A stretch of DNA of 13,166 nucleotides from positions 1-13,166 of the forward strand of contig QHSM01000336.1 of assembly GCA_003221595.1 (NCBI GenBank), read 5' to 3'. The notes beneath the pieces were generated by a model. That model searched no databases. It was not told the DNA's origin and worked only from the letters and a program-made list of their open reading frames with translations. Each line of letters begins with the position of its first letter. Position 1 is the first letter of the stretch. Source of the DNA: Candidatus Rokuibacteriota bacterium (lineage in GTDB: Bacteria; Methylomirabilota; Methylomirabilia; Rokubacteriales; CSP1-6). The position numbers were made by a program, and so were the translations under genes. Shown piece by piece: positions 1 through 5,938 of the stretch.

Positions 1-17
1 GTGACAGATCGAGACAC

Positions 18-54
18 ACGCCGCGCGGGCCCAGTTCGCGCGGCGTTTTTGTTT
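18..54 (+). terminator. Rho-independent terminator of an upstream gene
   Basis: A perfect 10-bp stem (ACGCCGCGCG at 18-27 pairing with CGCGCGGCGT at 37-46) with a 9-base loop is followed directly by TTTTTGTTT. This is a canonical intrinsic terminator on the + strand. It must end transcription of a gene lying left of the window. It also implies that the csp gene 80 bases downstream needs its own promoter, which I could not identify convincingly. Confidence 0.88.
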
Positions 55-77
55 GCCCGCCAATCCCGGAGGGCAAC

Positions 78-116
78 CCCGCCACGATGGCGGGAGCACG
101 GGGCTTGAAGACCCCC
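78..116 (+). promoter_or_regulatory. Two-hairpin 5' leader of the first csp gene
   Basis: Hairpin 1 is CCCGCC (78-83), loop ACGAT, GGCGGG (89-94). A five-base linker AGCAC follows, then hairpin 2, a GGGG/CCCC stem (100-103 with 113-116, or shifted one base) around a short A-rich loop. The purine-rich Shine-Dalgarno stretch AGAGAGG (120-126) comes next, 8 bases before the ATG. The same layout precedes the second csp at 1553-1595, with 5-base loops starting ACG and 5-base linkers ending CAC. Cold-shock genes often have structured regulatory leaders. A thermosensing or autoregulatory role here is inference. Confidence 0.45.
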
Positions 117-134
117 TAAAGAGAGGTTCGAGGT

Positions 135-335
135 ATGGCTCAGGGACAGGTGAAGTGGTTCAACGATGCGAAGGGTTATGGATTCATCACACAGGAGGGC
201 GGCGAGGACGTCTTCGTCCACTACAGCGCCATCCAATCCCAGGGGTTCAAAAGCCTCGCTGAAGGTGACCGGGTCGAGTTCGAAGTGACTCGCGGTCCGA
301 AGGGTCTTCAGGCAGCCAACGTCAGGAAGGTCTAA
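135..335 (+). CDS. Cold-shock protein (CspA family), copy 1
   Basis: A 66-residue single OB-fold nucleic-acid-binding protein of standard CspA-family length. It carries the opening GxVKWFN (residues 4-10), RNP1 as KGYGFI (13-18) and RNP2 as VFVHY (26-30), the aromatic face that binds single-stranded RNA and DNA. The family acts in the cytoplasm as RNA chaperone or antiterminator, melting secondary structure at low temperature or in growth transitions. The ATG at 135 is set by the family N-terminus and by AGAGAGG 8 bases upstream. It heads a + strand set with a DEAD-box helicase and a near-identical second Csp (59 of 66 residues the same). The differences are Q5/T, Y15/F, Y30/F, S35/A, Q36/S, A42/S and V66/A. 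Synonymous sites differ widely between the two copies, so the duplication is not recent. Confidence 0.96.
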   Translation: MAQGQVKWFNDAKGYGFITQEGGEDVFVHYSAIQSQGFKSLAEGDRVEFEVTRGPKGLQAANVRKV

Positions 336-358
336 CAGTCCCTCCTTGTATACTCCCG

Positions 359-382
359 CCCGGGCCCGGCGACGGGCCCGGG
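359..382 (+). other. Near-palindromic GC hairpin with GNRA loop between csp and helicase
   Basis: CCCGGGCCCG (359-368) and CGGGCCCGGG (373-382) form a perfect 10-bp stem closed by the tetraloop GCGA, a GNRA type. No T tract follows, so it is not a classical intrinsic terminator. In the csp-helicase transcript it could attenuate read-through, stabilise the 3' end of the csp message or mark a processing point. A -10-like TATACT lies just upstream at 349-354, but I see no matching -35. Confidence 0.5.
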
Positions 383-421
383 TGCTCAACGCGCACAAAG
401 CACCGAAAGGCGTTTCCAGTC

Positions 422-1549
422 ATGGTCCCTTCATTTGATGATCTTTCATTGACCCCGGCGATGCGTGAAGCGATCGCCCGCGTGGGCTACACCACGCCCA
501 CTCCTATCCAGGCGCAGGCGATCGGTCCGATCCTCGAGGGACGCGACCTGATCGGGTGCGCCCAGACCGGCACCGGCAAGACCGCGGCGTTCGCGATCCC
601 GACGATCGAGCGTCTCACCGGGGAGGGCTTGACGCCCCCGACACGCGGCGGCCTGCGACCGCCGCGCGCCCTCGTGCTGGCTCCCACGCGCGAGCTCGCG
701 CTCCAGATCGCGGAAGCCTTCGACGTCCTCGGCCGCGCCCAGGGTGTCACCGTCGCCGTGCTCATCGGCGGAGAGTCGATGGGCCCGCAGCTCGCGGCGC
801 TCCAGCGGAGACCCGACGTCATCGTGGCGACTCCGGGCCGGCTCTTCGATCACGTCGAGCGGCGGACGCTCGCCCTCGGCACGCTGCGCATCGTCGTCCT
901 CGACGAGGCCGATCGCATGCTCGACATGGGCTTCGCGCCGCAGGTCGAGCGCATCCTGCGCGTGACCCCGCTCGATCGCCAGACGCTGTGCTTCTCGGCG
1001 ACGATGCCGACCGAGGTCGCGGCGCTGGTTCGGCGCCACCTCGTCCGTCCGGTTCGCGTCGACGCCGGTGTCATTGCGCGGCCGGTCGCCCGAGTCAAGC
1101 AGATGCTGTACAGGGCGCAGGCTCAGGAGAAGACGCCGCTGCTGCTCCGCCTTCTCGGTGAGGAGAGGGGCCAGACGCTCGTCTTCACGCGCACCAAGCA
1201 CCGCGCCGATCGCGTGGCGCGCGCCGTCGGCGCGGCGGGTCACCGTGTGACGCGCCTGCATGCCGACCGCTCGATGTCGCAGCGCCGCGAGGCGCTGGAC
1301 GGCTTCCGGAGCGGGCGCTACCGCGTGCTGATCGCCACCGACATCGCGGCGCGCGGCATCGACGTGCCGGAGATCGCTCATGTGGTGAACTTCGATCTGC
1401 CCCACACGGCGGAGGATTACATCCATCGAATCGGCCGCACCGCGCGGGCCGATGCGAGTGGCCGCGCCACGAGCTTCGCCGCGCCCGAGGAGCTGGCGCA
1501 GCTGCGCACGATCGAGCAGCATCTGGGACACCCGGTCCCACGGAACTAG
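422..1549 (+). CDS. DEAD-box ATP-dependent RNA helicase (RhlE-like)
   Basis: A 375-residue protein consisting of little more than the two RecA-like helicase domains. Visible motifs in order: Q motif around F5 to Q30 (GYTTPTPIQ), motif I AQTGTGKT (47-54), Ia PTRELA (88-93), GG (116-117), TPGR (137-140), II DEAD (161-164), III SAT (192-194), IV LVFTRTK (253-259), V ATDIAARGID (305-314) and VI HRIGRTAR (335-342). All catalytic motifs are intact. The usual LHGD turn before motif V reads LHAD, a mild change. There is no long basic or RGG C-terminal tail, so the enzyme is minimal. The family unwinds short RNA duplexes in ribosome assembly and mRNA decay, notably in the cold. Its place between two csp genes supports a cold-adaptation RNA-remodelling role. 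The start is the ATG at 422, which has only a weak Shine-Dalgarno. Confidence 0.96.
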   Translation: MVPSFDDLSLTPAMREAIARVGYTTPTPIQAQAIGPILEGRDLIGCAQTGTGKTAAFAIPTIERLTGEGLTPPTRGGLRPPRALVLAPTRELALQIAEAFDVLGRAQGVTVAVLIGGESMGPQLAALQRRPDVIVATPGRLFDHVERRTLALGTLRIVVLDEADRMLDMGFAPQVERILRVTPLDRQTLCFSATMPTEVAALVRRHLVRPVRVDAGVIARPVARVKQMLYRAQAQEKTPLLLRLLGEERGQTLVFTRTKHRADRVARAVGAAGHRVTRLHADRSMSQRREALDGFRSGRYRVLIATDIAARGIDVPEIAHVVNFDLPHTAEDYIHRIGRTARADASGRATSFAAPEELAQLRTIEQHLGHPVPRN

Positions 1550-1552
1550 ACA

Positions 1553-1595
1553 TCCCGGTCACGGAGACCGGGAATCACCGGAGCGTAAAGCTCCG
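1553..1595 (+). promoter_or_regulatory. Two-hairpin 5' leader of the second csp gene
   Basis: Hairpin 1 is TCCCGGTC (1553-1560), loop ACGGA, GACCGGGA (1566-1573), a perfect 8-bp stem. After the linker ATCAC, hairpin 2 is CGGAGC (1579-1584), loop GTAAA, GCTCCG (1590-1595), a perfect 6-bp stem. The AGAAAGAGGAG Shine-Dalgarno region follows. Loop size, linker size and order match the leader of the first csp although the stem bases differ, so base pairing seems to be kept rather than sequence. It fills the whole 67-base space between the helicase stop and the csp start. Confidence 0.55.
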
Positions 1596-1616
1596 CAACT
1601 CAGAAAGAGGAGTGTC

Positions 1617-1817
1617 ATGGCACAAGGAACGGTGAAGTGGTTCAACGACGCGAAGGGCTTCGGGTTCATCACGCAGGAAGGCGGCGAGGACGTGTTCGTC
1701 CACTTCAGCGCCATCCAGGCGTCGGGCTTCAAGAGCCTGAGCGAGGGTGACCGCGTGGAGTTCGAGGTGACGCGGGGCCCCAAGGGTCTCCAGGCCGCGA
1801 ACGTCCGCAAGGCCTGA
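1617..1817 (+). CDS. Cold-shock protein (CspA family), copy 2
   Basis: A 66-residue CspA-family OB-fold protein with RNP1 KGFGFI (13-18) and RNP2 VFVHF (26-30). These are the more usual Phe versions of the Tyr-bearing motifs in copy 1. The start ATG at 1617 has AGGAG four bases upstream. A longer in-frame reading from 1452 overlaps the helicase gene and is not credible, because the protein starts at the conserved MAxGxVKWFN. It lies 67 bases after the helicase stop and is probably co-transcribed with it. Two Csp copies differing at RNA-stacking aromatics (Tyr or Phe at 15 and 30) could have slightly different RNA preferences, which is inference. Confidence 0.96.
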   Translation: MAQGTVKWFNDAKGFGFITQEGGEDVFVHFSAIQASGFKSLSEGDRVEFEVTRGPKGLQAANVRKA

Positions 1818-1866
1818 GCTAGCTCGAAGCGCCGGGTTCGTCCCTCACGCAACGAGTGCCGGGGGA

Positions 1867-1894
1867 GTCTGAGGGGGGGCCGCTCCCCTCAGAC
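1867..1894 (+). terminator. Hairpin ending the csp-helicase-csp unit (no U tract)
   Basis: GTCTGAGGGG (1867-1876) pairs perfectly with CCCCTCAGAC (1885-1894) around an 8-base loop, 50 bases after the csp stop. The following bases AATAAAAAG contain no T run. It is therefore a stable 3'-end hairpin rather than a canonical intrinsic terminator in the + direction, and may act with Rho or as a barrier to 3' exonucleases. It sits back to back with the minus-strand terminator starting at 1896. Confidence 0.5.
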
Positions 1895-1895
1895 A

Positions 1896-1984
1896 ATAAA
1901 AAGCCCCGACGGAGGCTGCGGCGCGTTGCAACTCTTCGTTCGCGCGTCGCGCCGCCCCGCTGGTGAGAGCGGGACCGTCGGGGC
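1896..1984 (-). terminator. Intrinsic terminator of the minus-strand RNA
   Basis: The perfect stem CCGTCGGGGC (1975-1984) with GCCCCGACGG (1903-1912) reads on the - strand as a GC-rich arm followed at once by TTTTTATT (1902-1895). The loop is itself branched: 6 bp at 1956-1961/1968-1973 and 8 bp at 1918-1925/1948-1955. The U tract fixes the orientation. No minus-strand gene lies immediately downstream, so it ends a transcript rather than attenuating one. Confidence 0.72.
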
Positions 1985-2036
1985 CGGTGGCGCCTGGACT
2001 CCCAGGCGTTCCACCTTGAGCTAGCGTGGAGCTTGC

Positions 2037-2078
2037 CTAGGAGGCAGCCACCTCACAGATCACCGTAGGATTACACAT
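2037..2078 (-). CDS. Candidate 13-residue peptide ORF with extended Shine-Dalgarno
   Basis: On the - strand an ATG at 2078 opens a 14-codon frame ending in TAG. The predicted peptide is MCNPTVICEVAAS, with two cysteines and no family I recognise. The support is the ribosome-binding site: the 17 bases directly before the ATG (2079-2095) read AGGAGGTGATCCAGCCG, the full complement of the common bacterial 16S 3' end. The AGGAGG core lies 11 bases before the ATG, slightly long. The stop codon overlaps a TGCCT/AGGCA hairpin and a CCTCCT that can pair with the AGGAGG. It could be a regulatory leader-type peptide, a toxin-like or precursor peptide, or an untranslated coincidence. A frame of 13 codons has no statistical weight by itself. 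Confidence 0.35.
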   Translation of the reverse strand: MCNPTVICEVAAS

Positions 2079-2095
2079 CGGCTGGATCACCTCCT
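2079..2095 (-). promoter_or_regulatory. 17-base complement of the 16S rRNA 3' tail (extended RBS)
   Basis: The + strand here reads CGGCTGGATCACCTCCT, the usual end of bacterial 16S rRNA including the anti-Shine-Dalgarno. On the - strand it is an unusually long Shine-Dalgarno ending at the start codon of the 13-codon ORF. Ordinary sites pair over 4 to 8 bases. No 16S body flanks it: the expected helix 44 and GTCGTAACAAGG bases are absent, so this is not the end of an rRNA gene. Confidence 0.6.
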
Positions 2096-2096
2096 A

Positions 2097-2298
2097 TTCT
2101 CGGCAAGGCCGCCACGCGGGCCCAGTCCCCACCTACCCAGAACCGGATGCCGACTCCCGGCCCGGGGCTCGACCACGTCCGCCGTCGGCGGAATTGTCGG
2201 CGGGGGACGCTACTGGAACGCTGTGACGTTCCGGCCGATTTCGCCCCAATCCTACACCCAGGCGGCGTGTGATCCAAAGCACAAAGTGCTGCCCCGCG
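2097..2298. other. Non-coding stretch between the small RNA and comEA-like gene
   Basis: No credible gene is seen. It contains a perfect 6-bp hairpin GGAACG-loop-CGTTCC (2215-2232), a 13-base palindrome centred at 2185 (CCGCCG T CGGCGG), and AGCAC/GTGCT just after the comEA-like stop (about 2279-2291), which could be a weak end hairpin. It may hold the promoter or 5' part of the minus-strand RNA, or the 3' untranslated region of the comEA-like gene. A 68-codon frame on the - strand here (2071-2277) has no family character. Confidence 0.4.
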
Positions 2299-2616
2299 TC
2301 ACTTGACGACGATGCGCGTCCGGTTGCGCTCCCAGAGTCCGCTGCCGACGCCCTCGACCTTCCGGAGCTCTTCCGGCTTTTTGAACGGACCGTGGGCGTC
2401 GCGGTACTCGACGATCTTCTCGGCTACCTGCCGGCCGACGCCGTCGAGCTTCATCAGCTCCTTCACGCCGGCAGTGTTGATGTTGACGGCCGGACCGGCG
2501 GGCGCCTCGGCCTGGGTGGCCGATGAACGCGCCGGGGGCGCGCCGGCGGCCGGCCACGGCGCCAGCGATGCACACGAGAACACGAGCGCGGGGATGAGCG
2601 TACGACGGTGACGCAT
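2299..2616 (-). CDS. Secreted ComEA-like helix-hairpin-helix DNA-binding protein
   Basis: A 105-residue protein. Residues 1-26 form a signal peptide (basic MRHRR, hydrophobic core, then AAGA). A Pro/Ala-rich spacer follows, then a ComEA-type helix-hairpin-helix pair from about 44 to 105: VNINTAGVKELMKLDGVG, then FKKPEELRKVEGVG. ComEA-type proteins bind double-stranded DNA non-specifically outside the inner membrane and serve in DNA uptake. Many short free-standing relatives have no proven role. The frame extends upstream to 2955, but the extension reads through the HNH gene and lacks family features. The ATG at 2616 has AGGAG about 8 bases upstream and begins a proper signal peptide. A promoter lies at 2665-2694. 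No other competence gene is nearby, so the function in uptake is unproven. Confidence 0.88.
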   Translation of the reverse strand: MRHRRTLIPALVFSCASLAPWPAAGAPPARSSATQAEAPAGPAVNINTAGVKELMKLDGVGRQVAEKIVEYRDAHGPFKKPEELRKVEGVGSGLWERNRTRIVVK

Positions 2617-2646
2617 GGGATTTCTCCTGTGTTGGAGGTGCACGGC

Positions 2647-2660
2647 ACGCTCGCGAGCGT
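2647..2660. repeat. 14-base perfect palindrome at the comEA-like transcription start
   Basis: ACGCTCGCGAGCGT reads the same on both strands. It lies 4 bases downstream of the -10 hexamer of the predicted comEA-like promoter, over the expected transcription start. That is a suitable place for an operator bound by a dimeric repressor. It could equally form a short RNA hairpin. Confidence 0.4.
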
Positions 2661-2664
2661 TGCC

Positions 2665-2694
2665 ATTGAACCCGCCGTCAGCAGAATGCGTCAA
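2665..2694 (-). promoter_or_regulatory. Sigma-70-type promoter for the comEA-like gene
   Basis: On the - strand TTGACG (2694-2689) and TTCAAT (2670-2665) are separated by 18 bases: five of six matches to the -35 consensus and four of six to the -10. The start codon is at 2616, giving a leader of about 40 bases. The site lies in the 113-base gap after the HNH gene, so the gene can be expressed separately from the operon upstream. Confidence 0.5.
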
Positions 2695-2729
2695 CGTCCA
2701 ATGATTCAGACACGCGAGATGGATACCGG

Positions 2730-3027
2730 TCAGTCGCGCGCGGCTTCGTGAAGGCGGTCGAGATACGCCTGCCACTCCACCGGGACCAGCGATTTCTTCC
2801 GCGTGTTGCACTCCTTGCAGGCCGGAACGACGTTGCCGCGCGTCGATCGGCCGCCGCGCGCGAGCGGCACGACATGGTCCATGGTCAGCGCGCGGTGTCC
2901 GACGACGCGACGGCAGTAGTAGCACACGCCGTCCGCGATGCGCCGCTTCCACCACTGACTCGCTCGCAGCTCGCGCGCGCCGGCCCGCGCGCGCCGGAGC
3001 GTCGCGGGCTCGACGGGCTCGTCGAGC

Positions 3028-3035
<8 letters not shown>
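2730..3035 (-). CDS. Small HNH endonuclease-family protein
   Basis: A 101-residue stand-alone HNH protein. It has the zinc-binding CYYC (C38, C41) and CKEC (C73, C76), the catalytic-site DH pair (D53, H54 in MDHVVPLARGG), N68 and N77, the usual HNH order with the beta-beta-alpha metal fold. Members cut or nick DNA and occur in restriction, phage, intron and housekeeping settings. Nothing here shows the target. The gene starts inside the end of the ABC-F gene (8-base overlap, ATGAGTGA), so translation is probably coupled. The N-terminal 30 residues are charged and Arg-rich, with no recognised DNA-recognition domain. Similar lone HNH genes are common in GC-rich environmental bacteria. Confidence 0.88.
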
Positions 3036-4986
<1,951 letters not shown>

Positions 4987-5001
4987 ACGGGCGCGGGATG
5001 T

Positions 5002-5016
5002 CGGGACCGGGTCCCG
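5002..5016. repeat. 15-base palindrome between the F420 enzyme and ABC-F genes
   Basis: CGGGACC G GGTCCCG is perfectly symmetric about position 5009. It fills half of the 31-base gap just before the ABC-F start, where a Shine-Dalgarno would be expected and none is obvious. In RNA it would form a 5-bp hairpin with a 5-base loop that could affect translation of the ABC-F gene. Confidence 0.4.
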
Positions 5017-5017
5017 C

Positions 5018-5413
5018 TCATCCCATGCTCTGGACCTTCTCGGGCAGGATCTTGACGATGACGCGCACCTCGCCGGGCCGGCGATTGGCGTACCGATCGC
5101 GGCCCGTGTACTTCTTGGAGAGCGTGTCGATGTGCGCGTCGGCGTCCTTCTCGGTCATCTCGACGACGCGTCCGCGTACCTGAACGTAGCGGTAGGGGTT
5201 GTCAGGATCCTGCACCGAGAGCGCGACCTTCGGGCTCCGCTGGAGGTTCTTGTCCTTTGCCCGGCCCCGGGCGGTGTTGAAACGGACGTGCGTGCCGTCG
5301 TAGTCGACCCAGACCGGGGTCACCTGCGGCGTGCCGTCGCGGCCGACGGTCGCGACGTGGGCGAACGCCTTCTTCGCAAAGATGTCGCGGAAGCTCTCCG
5401 GGATCGTCGCCAT
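5018..5413 (-). CDS. PPOX-class F420-dependent (or flavin) oxidoreductase, Rv1155-like
   Basis: A 131-residue split-beta-barrel protein of the pyridoxamine-phosphate-oxidase-like superfamily. It has the N-terminal helix, then AHVATVGRDGTPQVTPVWVDYDG (residues 18-40), the cofactor phosphate-binding stretch RGRAKDKNL (49-57, with K53 and N56), the VQVRGRVVEM strand (77-86) and the ending YANRRPGEVRVIVKI (108-122). This pattern is typical of TIGR03618/Rv1155-type enzymes, which use the deazaflavin F420 to reduce small molecules. Some relatives bind FMN or haem instead. An F420 cofactor suggests that the host makes F420, but no biosynthesis gene is present in the window. It lies 15 bases after the unknown gene and 31 bases before the ABC-F gene, in the same operon. 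Confidence 0.85.
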   Translation of the reverse strand: MATIPESFRDIFAKKAFAHVATVGRDGTPQVTPVWVDYDGTHVRFNTARGRAKDKNLQRSPKVALSVQDPDNPYRYVQVRGRVVEMTEKDADAHIDTLSKKYTGRDRYANRRPGEVRVIVKILPEKVQSMG

Positions 5414-5428
5414 GATCTCTTCCTCCGA

Positions 5429-5935
5429 TCAGCCAGTAGTTGTCGTCAGCTCGCCGGCGCGGGCGTCGGCCATGGCGCGCAGGGCGAACAGCATTCGGAT
5501 CACGCATTGCTGGACGAGGAGCGCGTCCTGCGTGAACGGATCCGCGAGCCACTCCCCCGCCCACCCGGGCTTCTCGGCCGTGAAGCCGAGCGTGGGAGAC
5601 AGGGCACCGAGCCGCAGCAGGAGGTCGTCGGCCGGAAGCCCCGAAGCCCGCAGCCGCGTCACGACGGCCGCTCGAACGGCGGCGTTCCAGACGCCGGTCA
5701 GCCCCTCGATCAGGGCCGCGTAGCAGGTCAGCTCCTGGCGGTCGCCGAACTGCTTGAGGACCGCCGGCACCAGCGGATTCACCGCGGCGTCGCCCTCCTC
5801 GTCCACACCGAACAGCGGGCCGATCACCGGATCGGTCTGCGGCTGGGCGAGCCGCTCGAGAAGCTCCAGGGCGGCCGCCGCCGGAATCGCCGGAAGCTTG
5901 GCCAAGCGCTCGAGCAGCGGGGCATCACCGGCCAT
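5429..5935 (-). CDS. Conserved-looking protein of unknown function
   Basis: I do not recognise this 168-residue protein. It is predicted to be mostly alpha-helical and soluble, Leu/Ala-rich and mildly acidic, with two cysteines, no signal peptide, no membrane segment and no metal-binding motif. Recurrent leucine-rich amphipathic stretches (LLERLAKLPAIP near the N-terminus, AALELLERLAQP, and LLLRLGALSP around 106-115) suggest a helical bundle. Two starts are possible, GTG at 5938 and ATG at 5935. I prefer the ATG because GGAGG lies 7 bases upstream, inside the end of the transporter gene. It almost abuts the exporter upstream and is 15 bases from the F420 enzyme downstream, so it is translated as part of the operon. 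Codon use matches its neighbours. Confidence 0.72.
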   Translation of the reverse strand: MAGDAPLLERLAKLPAIPAAAALELLERLAQPQTDPVIGPLFGVDEEGDAAVNPLVPAVLKQFGDRQELTCYAALIEGLTGVWNAAVRAAVVTRLRASGLPADDLLLRLGALSPTLGFTAEKPGWAGEWLADPFTQDALLVQQCVIRMLFALRAMADARAGELTTTTG

Positions 5936-5938
5936 CAC

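Larger units (their letters stand above)
1896..2096 (-). ncRNA. Candidate structured small RNA, minus strand
   Basis: Read on the - strand from about 2096, this stretch forms several GC-rich stems: GTGG/CCAC (2048-2051 with 2026-2029) enclosing TGCCT/AGGCA (2034-2046); a two-part hairpin (CCACC/GGTGG at 2011-2015 and 1986-1990, enclosing a 6-bp stem at 1992-2007); and a three-way junction closed by a perfect 10-bp stem (1975-1984 with 1903-1912) that holds arms at 1956-1973 and 1918-1955. The closing stem runs straight into TTTTTATT on the - strand, so transcription ends there. The 5' end is not defined. A weak promoter-like pair (TTTGGA at 2273-2278, TAGGAT at 2249-2254, 18-base spacer) would start the RNA near 2240. 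I compared it from memory with 6S, SRP, tmRNA and RNase P RNA and saw no match. A 13-codon ORF lies inside it. Confidence 0.5.

Noticed and set aside
65..116. c-di-GMP-I (GEMM) riboswitch before the first csp, suggested by GGGCAACC
   Set aside because: The second conserved stretch (GGGACGCAAAGCC-like) and the P3 receptor are missing. The second csp leader lacks the GGGCAA altogether.
53..262. 69-codon + strand frame overlapping the first csp
   Set aside because: It overlaps the csp gene in another frame, starts within the terminator and leader region, and its translation resembles no protein family.
446..1531. Long antisense open frame (361 codons) opposite the helicase gene
   Set aside because: It is the complement of a complete, motif-rich helicase. 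Its translation is Arg/His/Asp-rich with no family pattern, as expected for GC-rich shadow frames.
1985..2095. An actual 3' end of a 16S rRNA gene
   Set aside because: Only the last 17 bases and CCGTAGG agree. Helix 44, the GTCGTAACAAGG stretch and all upstream rRNA are absent.
2065..2256. 8-base inverted repeat GTAGGATT (2065-2072) / AATCCTAC (2249-2256) as a long-range RNA pairing
   Set aside because: An 8-base match over about 200 bases is expected roughly once by chance in a region this size. No further support was seen.
2617..2955. N-terminal extension of the comEA-like gene
   Set aside because: It reads through the HNH gene in another frame and across a promoter. The signal peptide and the RBS place the start at 2616.
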